A DNA stretch of 64,000 bases from contig JAEOTA010000004.1 in assembly GCA_016840085.1 (NCBI GenBank), positions 141,809 through 205,808 of the forward strand. Reading direction: 5' to 3'. Both the position numbers and the translations under genes were made by a program. Of the stretch, positions 8,562-16,172 are shown one piece after another (the stretch's first letter is position 1; every line of letters starts with the position of its first letter). A model generated the notes under the pieces. That model had not been told where the DNA came from. It ran no database searches and saw nothing but the letters and a program-made list of their open reading frames with translations. Source of the DNA: Promethearchaeota archaeon. GTDB lineage: Archaea; Asgardarchaeota; Lokiarchaeia; Sigyniarchaeales; SOKP01.

Positions 8562-9056
8562 ATGAATAGTCCATTGTTGAAAATATCGGATGAAGGAAAA
8601 ACCGTCTGGGATACAACAACCAGTGAATTTGAAGAACCGAAAGAAGATATATCTTGGATAAAATCTAGTTATGTCCTAAAAGATCTTATTGAAAATTGGG
8701 AACTAATCAATGAATTTAAAGAATCGAAAGAAGATATATCCTGGATAGGAACTAGTTATATCTTAAAGGATCTTATCGAAGATCGGAAGCCATTCAGGAT
8801 CAATAAAGAAATCTTAAAATTTGCTTGTATACTGCTTACATCTTCATTTGTTGCTCTTGGATTTGAAGATGACGCTTTTCAAACATTAGTAAAAGAAAAT
8901 CCTTTAAAGAATGTATTACCTAAAATTATACCTACTCAAATTGCATTAATTAAAATCAAGGCATATAAAGAAGAGGTCAAAAAAAAAATAGAAAAACGAA
9001 ATAAAGAAGAATACGAAAAACTTGAAAAATTATCATTAAAACCTTTTGATGTTTAA
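8562..9056 (+). CDS. Hypothetical protein with an internal 29-residue duplication
   Basis: A 164-residue protein. Residues about 22-50 and 51-79 are near-identical repeats containing KEDISWI, SSY or TSY, and LKDLIE. Residues about 85-130 form a hydrophobic helical part and the C-terminus is a Lys/Glu-rich helix. It is sandwiched three bases after the TIGR04255-like gene and overlaps the start of the next gene, so it acts with them. I do not recognise it. The duplication suggests a two-site binding or linker segment. Confidence 0.65.
   Translation: MNSPLLKISDEGKTVWDTTTSEFEEPKEDISWIKSSYVLKDLIENWELINEFKESKEDISWIGTSYILKDLIEDRKPFRINKEILKFACILLTSSFVALGFEDDAFQTLVKENPLKNVLPKIIPTQIALIKIKAYKEEVKKKIEKRNKEEYEKLEKLSLKPFDV
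8625..8798 (+). repeat. In-frame direct repeat, 2 x 87 bp, inside a gene
   Basis: Units 8625-8711 and 8712-8798 begin with GAATTT and share long identical stretches such as the codons for KEDISW. They are tandem and in frame, so they duplicate 29 residues of the second cassette protein. Confidence 0.75.
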
Positions 9057-9666
9057 AATGGTATATGATTCGGTATCATTAGAAGATAATTTAAGACAAG
9101 GTGACATATTTTGGAATCTACCTTATGTATATTTTAATTTGGATGAATTATTCGTATTTTATAATGAATCTTTGTTTGAGGAAACTTCTTGGATAGATTT
9201 GAAAAAAGAAGAGGTTCAAATTTTAGCTAGTGCTGAAAGAACCTATGCAATAATCTTATCCCAAGATTGTGATTGCATAAGAGAAGAATTTATCTCATTA
9301 TTTATAGTCTCAGATTGGGACAAAGCATATACATCTAGTAAAAAATGGATGCTAGAAATTATCAATCTTAATAGATCGAGCCCTTCAAAAATGTATTTAC
9401 CACATGACAAGAATTTTAATATTGAAAAAAAAATGCATATTGATTTTTGTCAGATTTTTCAAATAAAACGAGAAAATCTTGAAAATCTTAAGAATCTAAG
9501 GATTTGTCGGTTAAATGAGGAAGCTATGGAACATTTTCGTGAAAAAGTAGCATATTATTTTCATAGGTATGCTTTTGATGAATATTATCCATTAGATAAG
9601 AATGAAATGGATAAATATGAGAAATGGCGAAATGAGAAATGTGAAAGAAGAATATATCAAAAATAA
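9049..9666 (+). CDS. LSQDCD-motif protein, third gene of the cassette
   Basis: About 205 residues. Visible motifs are QGDIF with a following Pro near the start, AIILSQDCDC near residue 80, FYLP-like MYLPHD, DFCQIF, and a C-terminal KVAYYFHRYAFD segment. The GDI...LSQDCD...DF arrangement is familiar from uncharacterised proteins encoded next to other accessory genes; no enzymatic activity is assigned. The start could be ATG 9049 (overlap with the previous gene) or ATG 9058. It completes a tightly packed three-gene unit (7767-9666). Confidence 0.65.
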   Translation: MFKMVYDSVSLEDNLRQGDIFWNLPYVYFNLDELFVFYNESLFEETSWIDLKKEEVQILASAERTYAIILSQDCDCIREEFISLFIVSDWDKAYTSSKKWMLEIINLNRSSPSKMYLPHDKNFNIEKKMHIDFCQIFQIKRENLENLKNLRICRLNEEAMEHFREKVAYYFHRYAFDEYYPLDKNEMDKYEKWRNEKCERRIYQK

Positions 9667-10072
9667 AATTATATTTATTTTAACTGATACCAATTGTGTT
9701 TGTCTTTAATTAATATTCTATTTCTAAGAGTAGATTATTAGTTTTACTCAAATATAATACATTTTCCTTAATATTTAAGAGATATCGAGTTAAATATTTA
9801 ATATTCTAACTTCTCTAATTATTTTAGAGTCAAATTACATAAAGGATCAATAGAATCTCCAAAATGGGGGTCTAGGATTAATAACTCTTAAATTAACCAA
9901 CCAATTTTTTATATGTTCTATTTGTTTCTATTTATCTTATCTTCTCTAAGATTAAAAATTTTTTTTATCGTTTTTTAACTTTTTTTACACTTTTAGCTCT
10001 TTCTTCTCAAAAATTAACTAATTTTATTAAATCAGAGTAGAGATTTTGAATCTCTTTTTTATTAAAACCGAG
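9667..10072. other. Non-coding AT-rich spacer
   Basis: No reading frame, RNA gene or convincing repeat is seen. It contains several T-runs that could end transcription from the cassette upstream. Confidence 0.5.
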
Positions 10073-10368
10073 TTATCTTAGGATTAACTCATCCATTTTT
10101 AACCTATTTTCATTATTAATTTCATCTTCAATATTTTTTGGCTTATCTTTAAATAATTCGTCAATAACTTCAAGAAAATCTTGTAAAATACCATCTTTTT
10201 CTAAATTTTTTTGAAGCCATATTGGATCTATAATGGGTACTTTTTCATTTTATTTTCAAGAAATTGAAATATTAATTCTAAATATTTCCTTGATTCCCTA
10301 AATATACCCCATTTGCCAAAAATTTCTTCAATTTTTATCAATAAATCACCGAATTTGTAAAAGGTTAT
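10073..10368 (-). pseudogene. Frameshifted gene remnant
   Basis: On the minus strand, codons for FGDLLIKIEEIFGKWGIFRES and a Leu-rich helix run down to ENKMKK at about 10241. The sense then continues in the next frame as VPIIDPIWLQKNLEKDGIL and LEVIDELFKDKPKN up to a TAA at 10073. One extra A in the A5 run at 10241-10245 would join the two parts. The upstream side is closed by a stop at 10369, so the N-terminus is also missing. The family is not recognised. Confidence 0.55.
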
Positions 10369-10666
10369 TTAGAATTAACTGAGGATATGGCCTTTGGTCT
10401 CTTGGTTATAAGTACACAAATCTCTCAAATGCGTAATATACCACTAGAATAATATTTAATCTCAAAATAAGCTCATAAAGGATTAAAACACTACAATAAT
10501 TCTTCTTTATTTAGATTCTGATTTTAATTTGCTCCTATTATTCTATTGATTGGTAGTACTATAGATTATTTTATATAAATGTATATACTAATTATAATAA
10601 AAGATAAAAAACTTACATTTTTGTTTAGTCAAATTGGTTAAGTTATTTATAAATATTATAACAAGA

Positions 10667-10807
10667 ATGTCCAGACAAATTGAAATGCAATTATCAAATG
10701 ACCAAAAATTACTTCTTCCCGTCGAGTTAAGATACTTATTAGACAACCATGTTCAGGAAATAATAAGATTTTATGAAATCATCGAAAAAAATCCTAGGAC
10801 AAAATGA
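10667..10807 (+). CDS. Small protein, 46 residues
   Basis: A 46-residue frame, MSRQIEMQLS through EKNPRTK, with ordinary amino-acid use and an amphipathic helix at the C-terminus. It lies 35 bases before the TPR gene and may share its transcript. It has no recognised domain. It could be a small DNA-binding or antitoxin-type protein, but this is speculation. Confidence 0.4.
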   Translation: MSRQIEMQLSNDQKLLLPVELRYLLDNHVQEIIRFYEIIEKNPRTK

Positions 10808-10842
10808 ATGTTAATTATTTATAAAAAAAAGGGAAACAAAAT

Positions 10843-11598
10843 ATGAGAAATGAAGCTGAAAGGTGTTTTGAAGAAGGGCTCGTTTATATTGAACAAGAGG
10901 AATATAACAGTGCTATCTCAAGTTTATGTAAAGCTGTTGAGATAAATCCAAATTTTTTCGAAGCTTGGTTTAGGCTTGGGGTTGCCTATAAATATAAAAG
11001 AGACTATGAAAAAGCACTGATATGTAATATAAAAGGCTGGGAAATAAATCAAAATTCGCCTATTGAAAATGATATTTTTGAATGTTATAATGAACTAATA
11101 GAATTAAACTCGAAGAATTTTAAAGTTTGGTATAAAATGGGGGATTTTCAATCTAAAATAGGAATGTATGAGAAAGCAATTGAGTCTTATGATAGAACTA
11201 TAGATATATTAAGACGATCAAATAGTTCAATTAAACTTAATAAGATACATACAAAGAAGGGAATTGCTTTTTATAATATTGGAGAACTTGATTCTGCTAT
11301 TAATTGTTATAATAGAGCACTAGAAATAGATAGTACTGATGATATTGCTCGCAAATATAAAATAGAACTACTTAAAGAACTAAAGAAAAAGAAAAGATGT
11401 TCTAAATGTGGAGCACCATTAAACTTTAAGGTTGGACAGTTAGTTGGCAAACGATTGTATGTAATCATGGATATTGATGATTTAAGATTTTTAATGCTGA
11501 AAGTGAAAAGTACCGTGGATTCTAAACCTTCCTACGAATACGAGAAATTTAAAAAGATTGAGGAAAAGTACAAAAAAATAAATGATGAAGTGTATTGA
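10843..11598 (+). CDS. TPR-repeat protein with a half zinc ribbon
   Basis: A 251-residue protein. Four or five tetratricopeptide repeats cover about residues 1-180, recognisable as A-x-x-x-Y-x-x-A-I and N-x-F-x-x-A-W-F-x-x-G patterns. They are followed by a CSKCG knuckle near 187 without a second CxxC pair, then a Lys/Glu helix. TPRs bind other proteins, so the role is probably as a scaffold. It overlaps or abuts the next gene, which carries a nuclease-like domain, suggesting joint function. Confidence 0.8.
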   Translation: MRNEAERCFEEGLVYIEQEEYNSAISSLCKAVEINPNFFEAWFRLGVAYKYKRDYEKALICNIKGWEINQNSPIENDIFECYNELIELNSKNFKVWYKMGDFQSKIGMYEKAIESYDRTIDILRRSNSSIKLNKIHTKKGIAFYNIGELDSAINCYNRALEIDSTDDIARKYKIELLKELKKKKRCSKCGAPLNFKVGQLVGKRLYVIMDIDDLRFLMLKVKSTVDSKPSYEYEKFKKIEEKYKKINDEVY

Positions 11599-11599
11599 G

Positions 11600-12112
11600 A
11601 TGAGTGAAACTACATTTTATTTTATTCTTGGGGGAATCATTTTTGTAGTATTTTTCATACTTATAGCTTTTGGATTAAATAAGCTAAAAAAATTTCTAAT
11701 AAAAAAAGGAAAAATTAAACGTCCGACGAGTTTTATATGTATTGATGGAGATAAAGTTAGGTCTAAAGGAGAATTAATTATAGACAATCACCTTCATCGA
11801 TTAGGTATCCAACACATTTACGAAGGAAAAATAAAAGTCCGTGGAAACCCTATTAAATACGACTGGTATTTACCAGATTATAAAGTATATATCGAATACT
11901 GGGGTTTTTATGGTAAATTATATCAGAGAAGAAAACAAGAAAAAATGAAATTATATCAGAAAGGAAAACTTAACTTAGTTTCTATTGAAGATATTATGTT
12001 TACTGATATTTACCCAAATTTAGAAAATGAGCTAAAGAAACATATAAACTTGAAAGAAATTAACATACGGCATTGTCCAAATTGTGGAGAACAATTAGAT
12101 GAAAGATTTTAA
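11600..12112 (+). CDS. Membrane-anchored PD-(D/E)XK-like protein with zinc knuckle
   Basis: 170 residues from ATG 11600, one base after the previous stop; ATG 11582 is an alternative inside the TPR gene. One N-terminal transmembrane helix (about 5-25) is followed by a domain with VRSKGE, a conserved His-Gly/Leu-Gly-Ile stretch, YDWYLPD and VYIEYWG. This order (E, then D...ExY) is that of the restriction-endonuclease-like fold found in UvrD-linked and very-short-patch-like nucleases. The C-terminus carries CPNCG. The catalytic Lys is not obvious. Active nuclease or nucleic-acid sensor at the membrane are both possible. Confidence 0.7.
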   Translation: MSETTFYFILGGIIFVVFFILIAFGLNKLKKFLIKKGKIKRPTSFICIDGDKVRSKGELIIDNHLHRLGIQHIYEGKIKVRGNPIKYDWYLPDYKVYIEYWGFYGKLYQRRKQEKMKLYQKGKLNLVSIEDIMFTDIYPNLENELKKHINLKEINIRHCPNCGEQLDERF

Positions 12113-12119
12113 GTACCGA

Positions 12120-12140
12120 ATTTTATCCGAACGATAAAAT
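12120..12140. promoter_or_regulatory. Inverted repeat after the nuclease-like gene
   Basis: ATTTTATC-(5 bases)-GATAAAAT is a perfect 8-bp inverted repeat beginning 8 bases after the stop at 12112 and lying about 90 bases before the next gene. No T-run follows it, so it may be an operator for 12228-12908 or a transcript-end hairpin. Confidence 0.35.
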
Positions 12141-12227
12141 CGAGTGATTACACAGAAAAAAATAATCTTTATATTTATATCAATATACTAACAATATAAT
12201 TTATTTTACAAAAAAGGCGAAGACAAA

Positions 12228-12908
12228 ATGGTATGGTATTATTGCGAATTTTGTAATAGAAATGTAAATATACCTTCAAATCGGCCTCCCACTTGCAAGG
12301 ATTGTGGCACATTTTTAAGCAGATTTACCATTACTAAAGAAGAAAAAAAGATAAAACAAAAAGAAAGAACAACTTATTGCAATAATTGTAATATGATGGT
12401 ATTTAGTGTTCCAATTCATTTAATATGCGACACTCTTACTAAAGGATCACAATTACAAATCTCTACTATTCTCACACGCCCTAAAACAGTTTACTTTAAG
12501 GAAGATAGACGTTATAAATCAGGATATAAAATGACCGCTGAAGGTCAAGAGCAGTGTTTTAAATATTGTCTCTATACGTTTTTAGTTATTATAACCTTTG
12601 GAATTGCCCTTATTCCAATCCTTTATTATAGTAGCAAACAAAGAAAAAAAAGGGAACAGGCAGCTCAAGGCATTTATGAAGTTACTCAAAAATCTATAAA
12701 TACCTTTCTAGCATTACAACAACAAGGATTTCAATTTGTTTGCAGACGTTGTTACAATGGAGTAAAATTAGGGAAAAAATATCCATCTGATATTATAGAA
12801 AGCGAAAAACCAGAGGCAGAAGTTCTTATTTGTGAATTTTGTGGAACTCAAATTAAAAAAGATGCAAAATTTTGTATTGGATGCGGAGCTCGTTTTTTTA
12901 CCAATTAG
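12228..12908 (+). CDS. Multi-zinc-ribbon membrane protein
   Basis: A 226-residue protein. N-terminal CEFC and CKDC pairs (about 6-30) and a CNNC pair are followed by one or two hydrophobic helices (about 115-135), a CRRC motif, and a C-terminal zinc ribbon with CEFC and CIGC (about 205-225). Such proteins place several zinc ribbons on both sides of a membrane anchor. Its function is unknown. It is the third zinc-ribbon protein in a row in this island. Confidence 0.75.
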   Translation: MVWYYCEFCNRNVNIPSNRPPTCKDCGTFLSRFTITKEEKKIKQKERTTYCNNCNMMVFSVPIHLICDTLTKGSQLQISTILTRPKTVYFKEDRRYKSGYKMTAEGQEQCFKYCLYTFLVIITFGIALIPILYYSSKQRKKREQAAQGIYEVTQKSINTFLALQQQGFQFVCRRCYNGVKLGKKYPSDIIESEKPEAEVLICEFCGTQIKKDAKFCIGCGARFFTN

Positions 12909-13505
12909 GTACTTAAAAAGTTTTTCAAAAAAACCTGATCCTTTCCCTCTTATTTTTAATTAATGAGACTGGAATCTTAAATATTCAAGTATTCTGACAA
13001 AAATATAGAATCTTATAACGAATTATTAAAAATGCCTAGAATCTAAACACTTCAGTATAAAGAATTGGAAATTCCTGTGAGTTTTAAGAAATTTTCTCGA
13101 GACACATTATATGGAAAAAGTACAGTAGAAAAGAGGGGAGAGGGAAATTATATCATGTGGACATGATATAACATCATGCAAGTCATGCCAATAGGACATC
13201 AATTCTATATATCTTTCTATCTATTAAATAATGAAAATTCTTATTTTTTTTTTATATAAAAATTTGAAAACCAAGACCCTCTGCTATTTAAATATAACTC
13301 TCGATTTTTAATATTTCACTCAATATTATCTTAATTTAAGGTTAAGTGCACATTTTTATATATAGAGAATAATATATTAAATTGTAATTTAAAATTCATT
13401 AGATAATATATTACAATTATCGAATTAATACATAGAATCATAAGATTTAAATATTAAAAAAATGAATTATTTAATTAAATATTTAACAAAAGAGTACAAT
13501 TCATA
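12909..13505. other. Intergenic region with one strong palindrome
   Basis: About 600 bases without a supported gene. The palindrome at 13148-13171 and a nearby A/G-rich tract (13120-13147) are the only structures seen. The last 100 bases are A/T-only and probably hold the promoter of 13506-14585. Confidence 0.5.
13148..13171. promoter_or_regulatory. 24-bp palindrome, operator-like
   Basis: TTATATCATGT-GG-ACATGATATAA has perfect 11-bp arms around a 2-bp centre. It is followed by a further CATCATGCAAGTCATG stretch that partly repeats the half-site. Length and spacing fit the binding site of a dimeric regulator. It lies about 335 bases before the next gene, so its target is unclear. Confidence 0.5.
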
Positions 13506-14585
13506 ATGTCGACAAGGAATTTTATCGAATTTTATAGGGAAAAGCGTGACTATCATAAATATCAACTTGAAATTAACAATTATCTTAATAAAATAGTCCA
13601 TGAATTCACCATAGCTTATAAAGGAATCACAAATTGTCGAATACGTGAAGTATTCTGGGATTTAGTCGATAATAGAATTAATTATGACCCACGAAATTGG
13701 TATCATGTGTTCGCGAATCTCATGGGAAAATTGACTGTTTTTGAAATATTATTTGTTGAAAAAAAAATAAATAAATTTCATAAAGATGCCCGTAATGAAT
13801 GGGTAGGATACTTAGCAAAATTACTCATACCATACGAACCTATGATACCCAATAAATTCTTCGTTGACTTAATTCAGAACATGCCCATCCCTGATTATGA
13901 ATCCGTGATAGAATTATATGAGGAGGGAATGATCTTGTTTAATGAAAATCTTAAAGAAATATTGTCTGATCCAGTTATTTCACCTCATGAAAAGATCTTG
14001 AAATTTAAAGCATATTTTATGAATTTATTTGATGTTTTCTTAGGGAAGTGTTCATTTCTTGATCTAGAATTATCCAGACATGGAGAGACTACTCACATAA
14101 ACAGTCTACATGAAATTTTTCAATTAAATAACTCTAATAAAAGAACACCACCTAAATTATTAAGCGAAATGTTAATTGTGTTGAATCACATTAGAAATGC
14201 CATTTCACATGGATCTAAGGCAGGGATTGTACATTTTAAGGAAAAAGGAGTAAGAGTAAAGGATTTCAAGAGAAATGGAAAATTATCATTTGAGCACTTT
14301 TTTTCATTTGAAGAATTGTATGACTATTATTACCTTCTATTAATTTTTTTAATGGAATTCGAATTAATAGCATTGATGCTGTCTTTGCATAGAGTTATAA
14401 GAGAGTTGAATATTAAATATAATAAAAGATTTAAATGTAGTAAATGTGGCTATGAAAATGTGGTCTTTGTGTACCCCAATAGGACAAATGTAGTCTGTGA
14501 TAAATGTAAAACACGTTATCGCATCATTGATAATGATAAAGAAATTAAAGTACCAGAAGAAGAATTAGGAGGCATAACAAAGTAA
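13506..14585 (+). CDS. HEPN-like protein with C-terminal zinc ribbon
   Basis: A 359-residue, mostly helical protein. Around residue 235 the segment LNHIRNAISHGS carries an R-x4-H motif in the setting typical of HEPN domains (ribonucleases of toxin-antitoxin and abortive-infection systems, also non-catalytic forms). Residues about 305-340 form a zinc ribbon with CSKC and CDKC. The first 200 residues resemble nothing I know. No partner nucleotidyltransferase or antitoxin is adjacent. If the HEPN call is right, it may be an RNase or an RNA-binding regulator. Confidence 0.6.
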   Translation: MSTRNFIEFYREKRDYHKYQLEINNYLNKIVHEFTIAYKGITNCRIREVFWDLVDNRINYDPRNWYHVFANLMGKLTVFEILFVEKKINKFHKDARNEWVGYLAKLLIPYEPMIPNKFFVDLIQNMPIPDYESVIELYEEGMILFNENLKEILSDPVISPHEKILKFKAYFMNLFDVFLGKCSFLDLELSRHGETTHINSLHEIFQLNNSNKRTPPKLLSEMLIVLNHIRNAISHGSKAGIVHFKEKGVRVKDFKRNGKLSFEHFFSFEELYDYYYLLLIFLMEFELIALMLSLHRVIRELNIKYNKRFKCSKCGYENVVFVYPNRTNVVCDKCKTRYRIIDNDKEIKVPEEELGGITK

Positions 14586-14610
14586 GGTTTGTTTAAGTTA
14601 AAATTTTAGA

Positions 14611-14859
14611 TTACCGTATATATCTAATTAAAAAGTCCTTAATTTTTTTTATTAATTCATCTCTACATTTAGGATTAGACCATTCTTCTGCTTTGAATAG
14701 ATTCTCTTCTTCTGCTTTTATGTGGAGCCATAAATGAGCAAGTACGACATACGTCCTACTTCTAAGATCGCTAAAGTTCCGCGTCCTACAAATTTTATTG
14801 AGAGTTTGTTGGATTAACTCCCTTCTGGCTTGTTCACACTTATAGCTTTTACTAACCAT
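14611..14859 (-). CDS. Hypothetical 82-residue protein
   Basis: A small helical protein starting MVSKSYKCEQ and ending LIRYIR. Its ATG at 14859 overlaps the TAG of the degraded reading frame upstream (14852-15059), an arrangement typical of an operon. That supports it as the original downstream partner of the broken gene. It has no recognised domain and it may no longer be expressed. Confidence 0.4.
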   Translation of the reverse strand: MVSKSYKCEQARRELIQQTLNKICRTRNFSDLRSRTYVVLAHLWLHIKAEEENLFKAEEWSNPKCRDELIKKIKDFLIRYIR

Positions 14860-15059
14860 CAAGTGTATCTAATATTTTAACATGATTTAAATTAGATGGG
14901 TATTGTAAATTATGAATAAAAACGGGATCTAAATTTATTAATTCAAATCCTTCCTTTTTTAGAGAAGTATGAATGAATAGTATTCCCGCTTGGACAGATC
15001 ATGTCAATTATATTCTTTAATATTTTGATGTAAGCATATTCTCTTTTAATCGGAAAAGG
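14852..15059 (-). pseudogene. Gene remnant with one frameshift, cut by an inserted element
   Basis: Minus-strand codons read PFPIKREYAYIKILKNIIDMICPSG, then after a one-base shift GILFIHTSLKKEGFELINL and on to LDTLDG and TAG. Removing one G from the GGG at the break restores the frame. The upstream end is the 121-bp inverted-repeat element at 15060-15180. Coding-like sequence (FKYKISYVFVIGEIKPKS) lies beyond it at about 15181-15290, so the element probably split this gene. The family is not identified. Confidence 0.5.
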
Positions 15060-15180
15060 TGACTCCTATCAGCAAGACCTAATGGAAGGTCCAAACTAAC
15101 ATAGGGGGAGTAGGGCGAAATCAGCGTGTAAGAATTTACACTACCAAAAGACAAAAATCCAGGGTGTCTGATAGGAGTCA
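15060..15180. mobile_element. 121-bp element with 13-bp perfect terminal inverted repeats (MITE-like)
   Basis: The ends TGACTCCTATCAG (15060-15072) and CTGATAGGAGTCA (15168-15180) are exact reverse complements. The 95-base interior is clearly richer in G and C than its surroundings and holds two smaller hairpins (GACCT...AGGTC, GTGTAA-GAAT-TTACAC). It carries no protein of its own. It fits a miniature inverted-repeat element derived from a DNA transposon. A structured non-coding RNA closed by a long stem is the alternative. No target-site duplication is evident. Confidence 0.55.
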
Positions 15181-15315
15181 TGGATTTGGGTTTTATCTCT
15201 CCTATTACAAAAACGTAACTTATTTTATATTTAAACTTTTTTGTGATAGTTAAATTTGGAATATTTAAAGAAAAAAGAAAATATAACATACCAATTATAA
15301 TAAAATTGAGATGAG

Positions 15316-16026
15316 ATGGGATTTAAAACATATTCTGAAAATGATATATATCAAAAGGCCATAAGTGAACAGTGGAGCGGAAAAGGAACATCAGAAGATC
15401 CTTTTATAATCGAATCCTCTCACTCCTTTCCGCACCAAACACTTCTCAAAGATTCTGCGCTCTTTATATTAGTGAAAAATTGTACATTTAAATATTTAGC
15501 GTTAAAAAGATGTAAACATGTGAGGTTTGAAGGGTGCGTTTTTGCTGTATTACAACTATTAAAATGTTCTGAAATCATTATTACAAATTGTACGTTTAAA
15601 ATGAGGTTAGATCTTATCACTAGTCACGATTCATATATTCGAGATTCTCTTATTCCATTTCTACGGTTTGGTAAGTCTTATAAAAATCATTTTAAAGCAT
15701 GTACAATTACTCAAATCGCTAATCATTTTAGCAGGGCAAATATATTCGAAGATATTAATACACCTATGCAAGATTTTAATAATATTATGAGTGAAACACC
15801 GTACAAATATTATTTACGGCACATAGGTTTTATAGGAGGCGGAGTGATCTCTTTAATCTCAGCTTTTTCGTTGTCTTTTAATAGTTATTCCGATTTAATT
15901 TATTGGTCGTTAATACCAGGTCTATTTGTTATGGCTTTTGTTTTTTTTGTTAGTGCCACAGCTATTTTCTACGATTATAAAAAAATGGCGCGTTATCCAG
16001 ATAATCAAATAAAAGAAAAAATTTAA
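15316..16026 (+). CDS. Parallel beta-helix repeat protein with two C-terminal membrane helices
   Basis: A 236-residue protein. The N-terminal WSGKGTSEDPFIIE resembles the entry motif of NosD/pectate-lyase-like right-handed beta-helix domains. It is followed by short repeats of the type I-x-N-C-x-F (about 50-140). Two hydrophobic helices (about 165-190 and 195-220) end the protein. There is no clear signal peptide, so the helix domain probably faces the cytoplasm. Such proteins are abundant in Loki-like genomes. Role unknown. Confidence 0.7.
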   Translation: MGFKTYSENDIYQKAISEQWSGKGTSEDPFIIESSHSFPHQTLLKDSALFILVKNCTFKYLALKRCKHVRFEGCVFAVLQLLKCSEIIITNCTFKMRLDLITSHDSYIRDSLIPFLRFGKSYKNHFKACTITQIANHFSRANIFEDINTPMQDFNNIMSETPYKYYLRHIGFIGGGVISLISAFSLSFNSYSDLIYWSLIPGLFVMAFVFFVSATAIFYDYKKMARYPDNQIKEKI

Positions 16027-16172
16027 TTAAAGCTAATCATCAAAAACCATTTAAGTTAAAGTTCTAATTTCAAAATTTAATACAGTAGAAATGACTAAAT
16101 TTCAACGGTCCTTAAATATAAATAGTATAACGGGTTATATAATTATTAAATAAAGGGTATAAAAAGACAAAG

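Noticed and set aside
15017..15289. A 90-codon minus-strand frame crossing the inverted-repeat element
   Set aside because: Its middle third is the element itself, and the coding sense on either side lies in other frames; it is an accident of the insertion.
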